A stretch of 64,000 bases of DNA, from assembly GCA_964035795.1 (NCBI GenBank), contig OZ038323.1:1894744-1958743 (forward strand), in the 5' to 3' direction. The notes beneath the pieces are model-generated. The model did no database searches, had not been told where the DNA came from, and saw nothing but the letters and a program-made list of their open reading frames with translations. The position numbers were made by a program, and so were the translations under genes. Each line of letters starts with the position of its first letter. Position 1 is the stretch's first letter. Origin of the DNA: Pterobdella sp. o SKG-2022 (Eukaryota > Annelida > Clitellata > Hirudinida > Piscicolidae). Positions 58,600-64,000 of the stretch are shown one piece after another.

Positions 58600-58872
58600 G
58601 TCGTTTGTTGCGTCTTACCATTCGTAAACGCTCTAGGTTGAAAGAAGAAAATCCAGATGGATAGGCCATATTCTGCGTCACGAAAATTTGCTGAGAATTG
58701 CCTTAGATGGACGGATGGCAGGAAAACGACCAAGAGGAAGAAATATGAAAAAAGAACTGGATAACATGGTGGAGGAGGTTTTTGAAGCACTGAAAAAAAT
58801 GGCTGAAGATAGAAGAAGATGGAAGAACCTGATGTGAGAAACCTGCCGATGGCAAAGAACTGATTGATTGAT
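58600..58872 (+). mobile_element. LINE 3' end with TGAT tail
   Basis: SRWIGHILRHENLLRIALDG, RMAGKRPRGRNMKKELDNMV, MAEDRRRWKNLM is the standard LINE C-terminal tail, one clear frame to the stop. The UTR TCGGCAAAGAAC-like CCGATGGCAAAGAACTGATT ends in TGATTGATTGAT, the same tail style as the stub at 37.5 kb. Confidence 0.85.
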
Positions 58873-58873
58873 T

Positions 58874-60712
58874 TACGTAGATTCCTGTGCCTTTAACCCC
58901 GCTTAAGTCACACGTTCGAAAATTTCATTTTTTTTAATTTTGTTCAAAATTTATTTATTCAACATTTTCAATGTTTTGTTTCTTTTTTATCGAACTTGAA
59001 AAAAAAATTCTTTTACTTTCTTGACTTTTTGTTCTATGCTATGGTTGCTTGGCTTCACTTTTTCGAAACTTGTTTAAAACATCAGTATGGCTAATAAAAC
59101 AACAATCAAAAGAAAAATACAGGCTAGAACAGACGAAGAGAAGTTGCAGGTAATCAATTATGTGGATGCCAGCAAATCAATCAAGCTGAAAGATATTGCT
59201 GCACATTTTAGTTTGAGTACATAAAAAACCGGGAGAAAATTGAAGCAGAGTGTGTCAGTCCAGATGACAGGGCAACTTCCGTTAAAAGAACTGTGACTCA
59301 TCCTGATGTTGACAAAGCAATGATTCTTTGGTTTAGACAAATGTCTTTACGGCCAGATCTTCGAATTGATGGATCTTACAACAAGCTTATAAGTTTCGCT
59401 TAAAAAACCACCCATATGACACCACACCAATATCCGCCTCATGGATTGACAGGTTCAAAAAGAGATATGACATTGTCCGTGTACACAAGGCTGTTGAGTC
59501 AGGCGGAGTAGATACTGAAGTTGTGCGTCATTGGAAAGAGAACAAGTTAAAAGGAATTTCGTAGAGGTACAGGTCATCTGAGCTTTATAATGTAGACGAG
59601 ACAGGTTCCTTTTGGAAGTTTCTTCCAGACAACTTTCTTGGTTTTGCAAGAAAGACTTACCATTGAACAAAACAGCCAAAAACTAGAATTATTGTATTGG
59701 TGGGTGCCAATATGGATGGGTCAGGTAAATTGCCTTTATTTTTTATTGGCAAGAGCAAGAGACCACGTGCTTTCAAAAATGTCATTGTACAGGTGGAATA
59801 TACACCGAACAAAAAATCATGGATGACAGGAGCATTATTTGAAGATTGGATGAGAAAACTGAACAAGAGGATGCGACTTTCAAAAACATTTGGGACCGGC
59901 TGTCATTAGTTTATGGTGACAGTGTGTGCCAGATTGACGACTATCTGGTTGTTGATGAGAATGCAGCAATAACAGACGAGGAGATAATCAATGCTGTTCA
60001 AAACGCGACAGGGAATGCTAGTGACAATGACCAAGATTATGAAGATGAAAATGAAGAGCAACCAAAAATTAGACTGGCAGATGCATTACACTTCGTATAA
60101 TTCGAATATATGGCCTGCAGATGCAGAACCATGCCATGGAAGACGTCACAAACCAGTGTGAAGATGTGCTTCTGGGAATAAGTCAAAACAATCTCAAACA
60201 GAAAAAGTTAACCGAATACTCTAAATGAATGACTCATGAAATTCAATGTTGTTGCAGTTTTAAATTAATTTTGATATACTGAATAAATGCACTATGAAAC
60301 TCACTGTTGTTTCAAAAACACTTTTTTTTATATTTTCATTAGTGAATGAAATACGTTATTGTGGTTACAGTATCTCAATAGTCTGAGTTTGTAATGTAAT
60401 GTAATGCGGTATTTATAAAGCGCTTTTCCTTGTAGATCGAAGCGCTTGCTAAAAATTTAATGTAGCGAAAACACACTGTGGAACAGGTGCTAATTGTCGG
60501 CCCACGCGGGATCGAACCCGGTAACTTTAGATAATTAGTCTAATGCTCAACCATTGAGCTATAGGGGCCGATTATAGTGTTTAAATAACTTATTATTGTT
60601 TAACGGTGGACATGTCCCGTTGAATAAAGTTTGTCTTCGCTTAAGTCGGATATTCGCCTAACTCGAAATTTTTGCTTGGCCCATTTGAAACCGACATATG
60701 CAAGGTTTACTG
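58874..60712 (+). mobile_element. Tigger/pogo-like DNA transposon, internally deleted
   Basis: The transposase start is visible at 59087: MANKTTIKRKIQARTDEEKL, VINYVDASKSIKLKDIAAHF, a CENP-B-type helix-turn-helix. Then come decayed DDE pieces: YNVDETGSFWKFLPD (first catalytic Asp), TRIIVLVGANMDGSGKLPLF, KSWMTGALFEDWMRKLNKRM. The second catalytic block is missing, and the C-terminal acidic tail (DENAAITDEEIINAVQNATG) follows directly, so an internal deletion is present. The right end CGACATATGCAAGGTTTACTG is followed by TA, as expected for a Tigger terminus. The left end is degenerate. A SINE is nested near the right end. Confidence 0.85.
60391..60572 (-). repeat. tRNA-derived SINE nested in Tigger
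   Basis: On the minus strand CGGCCCCTATAGCTCAATGG (A box), TTAGACTAATTATCTAAAGT, CGGGTTCGATCCCG (B box, near consensus), body GGCCGACAATTAGCACCTGT, GCGCTTTATAAATACCGCAT and an ATTAC tail. It has the best B box of the three full copies, so it is likely the youngest. Confidence 0.88.
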
Positions 60713-61459
60713 TATATACATATATATACATGTTAATGATATATATGTATATAAAACATAAAATATAAATAAAATGTAGTCTTAATTTTAAAAAATAGTA
60801 TAAAACTAATAACAGAAAAATTAAAGAAATAATTTAATAGCATGAAATATTGAATAAAAGTATGATAAAGAATAATAATAATAATAACTAGATATTTAAT
60901 ACCAAGAGAAAGTTTAATGTCATTATACCATTTTGAATATAATAATTAATGAATAAACAAAGTGACTATCGTACAACATATTTAACCTGCATTTGTATGA
61001 AAAATAATTGTCAATATGAAAAACTTGAATTAAAATATTGCAGTTTGAGCTATATGACGAAATAATGAAATAAAATATATAAGAGAATAATATAAAATAA
61101 AATAAATTTCATTAACAAATTATGAAGAGAGAAGAAAATTAAAAACGAACTATGTTTAAAACATTGTGAAAATAAAATAAGAACAAAATAACGACGAAAT
61201 AATGTTGGAAATAATAAACTCAATGGTGAGAAAATAAACAGTTTATTCTGATAGGAGCATTGTATTGGACGTTCCCATGAGCACACTTCGAAGTCTTTTT
61301 TATTGTGGCCTCTAACAAAGGTGTTTGTGTTGTTGTTTGGTGAGAGGTTGTCAACGGCTATTTCAATAGTTCCTCTCCAGGTTTCAACATTTTCACGAGG
61401 TTTTCCGTTTCAGATATTACTCAACACTCATGTACTGCGCCAACACCCATCAATAATAA
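60713..61459. other. AT-rich spacer and LINE 5' region
   Basis: The first half is AT-rich without features. From about 61300 the composition rises towards the LINE that follows; this is probably its 5' non-coding region. Confidence 0.4.
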
Positions 61460-63067
61460 TGATTACACTTGTTTTCAAACAGCACCTCGGTTAAAGCCCG
61501 TGACTATCGACTCTTACGTAGGAAGAGTGTTAGCCCAAAAGCTACCGATGACGAGTTTGGTTTGAATCCAAATGGAAGACCATACTCTTATCTCTCGCCC
61601 AACAAAGGGATTTTCCGTCTCAAACAAAGCTACAGCATCGGAACACTAAACTGTCGCTCCCTCAACTCAGAGTTTGCCCTTGGTGAACTCAATCTCTACA
61701 TCAACCAACACAACCTTCAAGCGGTCTGCATCCAAAAACATCGCCTTCTACACAAGGACAGTGATCCGGATATCATAAGCCATGATATTGACCACAGTAT
61801 CTTATTCACGGCATTGGCATACAAGATCACCAACAATGCTACTGTGGGAGGTGTTGGAACCCCTGTGCGCAAACAGATATTACCATTGTTAACTAACGTC
61901 AAAAAAGTTGACAATCGGATTCTTATCGCTTCCTTCAAAAGCAACTCTAAACTGTTCTTGTGTCTTGTTATTCTCCCCATAACCTCGCCCCACTAGAAGA
62001 AGTAAAAGAATTTTAGGAACAGCTAGGCAACCTGATTTCTACCATACCTTCCCACAACAACTTGATTGTCGGTGGCGGCTTCAATGCTCGAATTTCTGGC
62101 AAATTTTCATATTATAGCGTCGCGAACCGTAAGGGTGAACTCCTTGAAACTTTCTTCCAACAACACAATCTGTTGGCCAGTAATACGCTTTTTCAAAAAC
62201 CTAACCGGAAATTATGGACATGGAGACATCCTGCCGGACATCTGGCTCAAACTGACTGTATTCTTTTCAGCAAACGCTGGAGAAACGGTTTTAATGACTG
62301 CCAAGCCCATACTTCTTCTGTTAATATTGTTGGTGATCACAACATTTTAAAAGCAAAGATCAGATTGAGTCTTCGTGCTCCAAAATCATCAACAAGGAAA
62401 CTCCCCTACTGGCAAACACCGTGGCATGAAAAGGATCTGGCTACTACCATAGACGATTTGATTTTTTCAAAATTTGACGCCTTACCAATAGATCAACAGA
62501 CTTACGCATCTTTTGTATCTATATGTAACGAAGTCGAAAAAAAGAAACTACCGAGTCATCAAAAACGAACCTCCCCTACCATTGAGCACCATGATATGGA
62601 TCTTCCCCGATCAAACACCAAAAAAGCTCCAATCCAACGAGTTCAACTTCATCAAAATACCCAACGCCAGACAAAGGACCGCCTTGAAGACGCTAGACTT
62701 AATAAAACGCTCCTAGAACTTGAAAAGAAATCACGGGGAAATCCAAAAAACGCCTGGAATAGTAAGAAAAGAAAAAATCTGTCACCTTTATCCAGGCTGA
62801 AAATCGTCTCAAAATCTGGAAAGACAACTTCAAAAATCTACTTTCTGTTAACAAAAATGATAATCAAGCTCAATTTGACTGCGTCAAGTTGTTTGACATC
62901 AACCCAGAAATTAGTACTGCCGAGTTCTCCAAAAGGAGATTACAGATTCATTCAAAGCAATAAAACCTAATAAAGCCCCTGGCCTGGATGGTCTTGCACT
63001 TGAAGTCTGGAAGCTCGAGAAAACGTGTGTGCGTCCGAATGAATAGGGTATATCTGGTATTGTTCTT

Positions 63068-63598
63068 GTGCCCAAGAAAGGAGACTTAACTCGTTGTGCC
63101 AACTACCGGGGTATAAATCTTAGTCAAACAACCTCTAAAATCTACAACCGGCTTATACTAAACAGAATACGCCCTGTCATTGACAAGCTGCTTCGCCCTA
63201 ACCAAAAGGGCTTTCGTCCTGGAAGATCTACCTCGTCTCAACCACTCGCACTCAGAAAAATCATAGAAGAAATGCGTAACCACAAGAAAGAAGCTGTGAT
63301 AACTTTCATCGATTTCAAAAAAGCATTTGACTCGATAGATCGATCCAAAATGCTCAAAATCCTTGTTGCATATGGAATTCCTTCTGAAATCGTAAATGCA
63401 ATACGAGTGATGTACGAAAACACCTCCGCTCTTGTGATAACCCTTGAAGGCAATACTGACATCTTCCAAGTTGATACTGGCGTCTTACAAGGGGACCCAC
63501 TCGCCCCGTTTCTTTTCATCATTTGCTTAGATTATACTTTCAGCATCTCAATTTTTACTCCAGATGGATTGACTCGTTTCTTTTCATCATTTGCTTAG
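63068..63598 (+). pseudogene. LINE RT domains fingers to B
   Basis: This open frame of 176 codons holds PVIDKLLRPNQKGFRPGRST and DFKKAFDSID to VLQGDPLAPFLFIICLDYTF. It ends where a 68-bp duplication shifts the frame. The following 63523-63777 frame carries YADD. Confidence 0.9.
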
Positions 63599-63642
63599 AT
63601 TATACTTTCAGCATCTCAATTTTTACTCCAGATGGATTGACT
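63507..63642. repeat. 68-bp perfect tandem duplication
   Basis: Two identical copies (63507-63574 and 63575-63642) start CGTTTCTTTTCATCATTTGC and end GATGGATTGACT. As 68 is not a multiple of three, it breaks the LINE frame. Confidence 0.95.
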
Positions 63643-64000
63643 CTTAAGAGAAAAGGAAGTCGTAGAGTCCCTCCCGAAAAACTCGTCAAACTTGCATATG
63701 CCGATGATATCGCTGTGATGGAAAATACCATCAACAAAGCCGAGTCTTTTTTTCCCAAAATTGAGACCACAACTTAAAAAATAGGTCTCTTTCTCAATGC
63801 AAGCAAGACTAAAGCAATGCACTCTCTGTAGAGAGTCATATTCATGCTATGAATGGCGACGAAACTGAAAAGGTTGATAATTTTTTTTACTTAGGAGGTT
63901 ACACCAACTCTTCTCGAGAGATCAACACCCGAATCGGAAAATCGAGGGGCGCTCTCAACTCTCTAGAAAAAATCTAGAACTCGCGCATTATCACAGAAAC

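Larger units (their letters stand above)
61460..64000 (+). mobile_element. APE-type LINE running off the window end
   Basis: Plus-strand frames give a full domain order. Endonuclease start: YSIGTLNCRSLNSEFALGEL, LQAVCIQKHRLLH (Q-K-H-R where Q-E-H-R is usual). Later: VGGGFNARI (G replaces D of GDFNA), GDHNILKAKIRLSL. RT: GIVLVPKKGDLTRCANYRGI, NQKGFRPGRSTSSQPLALRK, VITFIDFKKAFDSIDRSK (A), DTGVLQGDPLAPFLFII (B), VKLAYADDIAVMENTINKAE (C). Then DNFFYLGGYTNSSREINTRI. A 68-bp tandem duplication and other breaks disable it. The 3' end is outside the window. Confidence 0.92.

Overview
The window is AT-rich invertebrate animal DNA. It has small exons, phase-matched GT-AG introns, long microsatellites, tRNA-headed SINEs and many decayed non-LTR and Penelope-like retroelements. 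Two conserved animal genes can be read exon by exon with no frame break: a synaptotagmin-1-like gene on the minus strand (about 20.4-29.5 kb) and TRAPPC12 on the plus strand (about 32.7-39.4 kb). I cannot name the phylum. Extracellular domain families (PAN, fucolectin-like F5/8, C-type-lectin-like, sushi) suggest a marine invertebrate, but that is inference.

Layout. 0-2.8 kb: a 97-unit GT repeat and a tRNA-like SINE relic. 2.8-6.1 kb: a putative minus-strand secreted lectin-like gene with a CR1/L2-like LINE inside it. 7.7-8.7 kb: two minus-strand exons of a glycosyltransferase-like protein. 12.6-15.5 kb: a nearly full-length but frame-broken Penelope-like element (PLE) between inverted repeats of about 260 bp. 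20.4-29.5 kb: synaptotagmin, with a SINE, a pentanucleotide array, a LINE and a second PLE fragment in its introns. 29.5-32.7 kb: the spacer between the divergent synaptotagmin and TRAPPC12 genes. 32.7-39.4 kb: TRAPPC12, with one expected exon not found. 40.1-43.3 kb: minus-strand exons of a sushi-repeat gene, interrupted by a LINE. 44-46.5 kb: two LINE fragments. 47.3-47.8 kb: an uncharacterised 165-residue ORF with a C-terminal hydrophobic segment. 48.8-64 kb: a retroelement graveyard, including two head-to-tail R2/R4-type LINE copies that end at a 290-bp TAA array, an APE-type LINE, a RT fragment followed by a zinc finger, a Tigger-like DNA transposon with a nested SINE, and a final APE-type LINE that runs off the end.

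How the host genes act. Synaptotagmin is the calcium sensor of regulated exocytosis. TRAPPC12 is a TPR subunit of a TRAPP tethering complex. Their neighbourhood is probably coincidental. I saw no operon, CRISPR array or defence-like system. The most unusual structures are the PLE with its inverted ends, a hairpin-bearing repeat family related to those ends, and the LINE pair docked at the TAA array.
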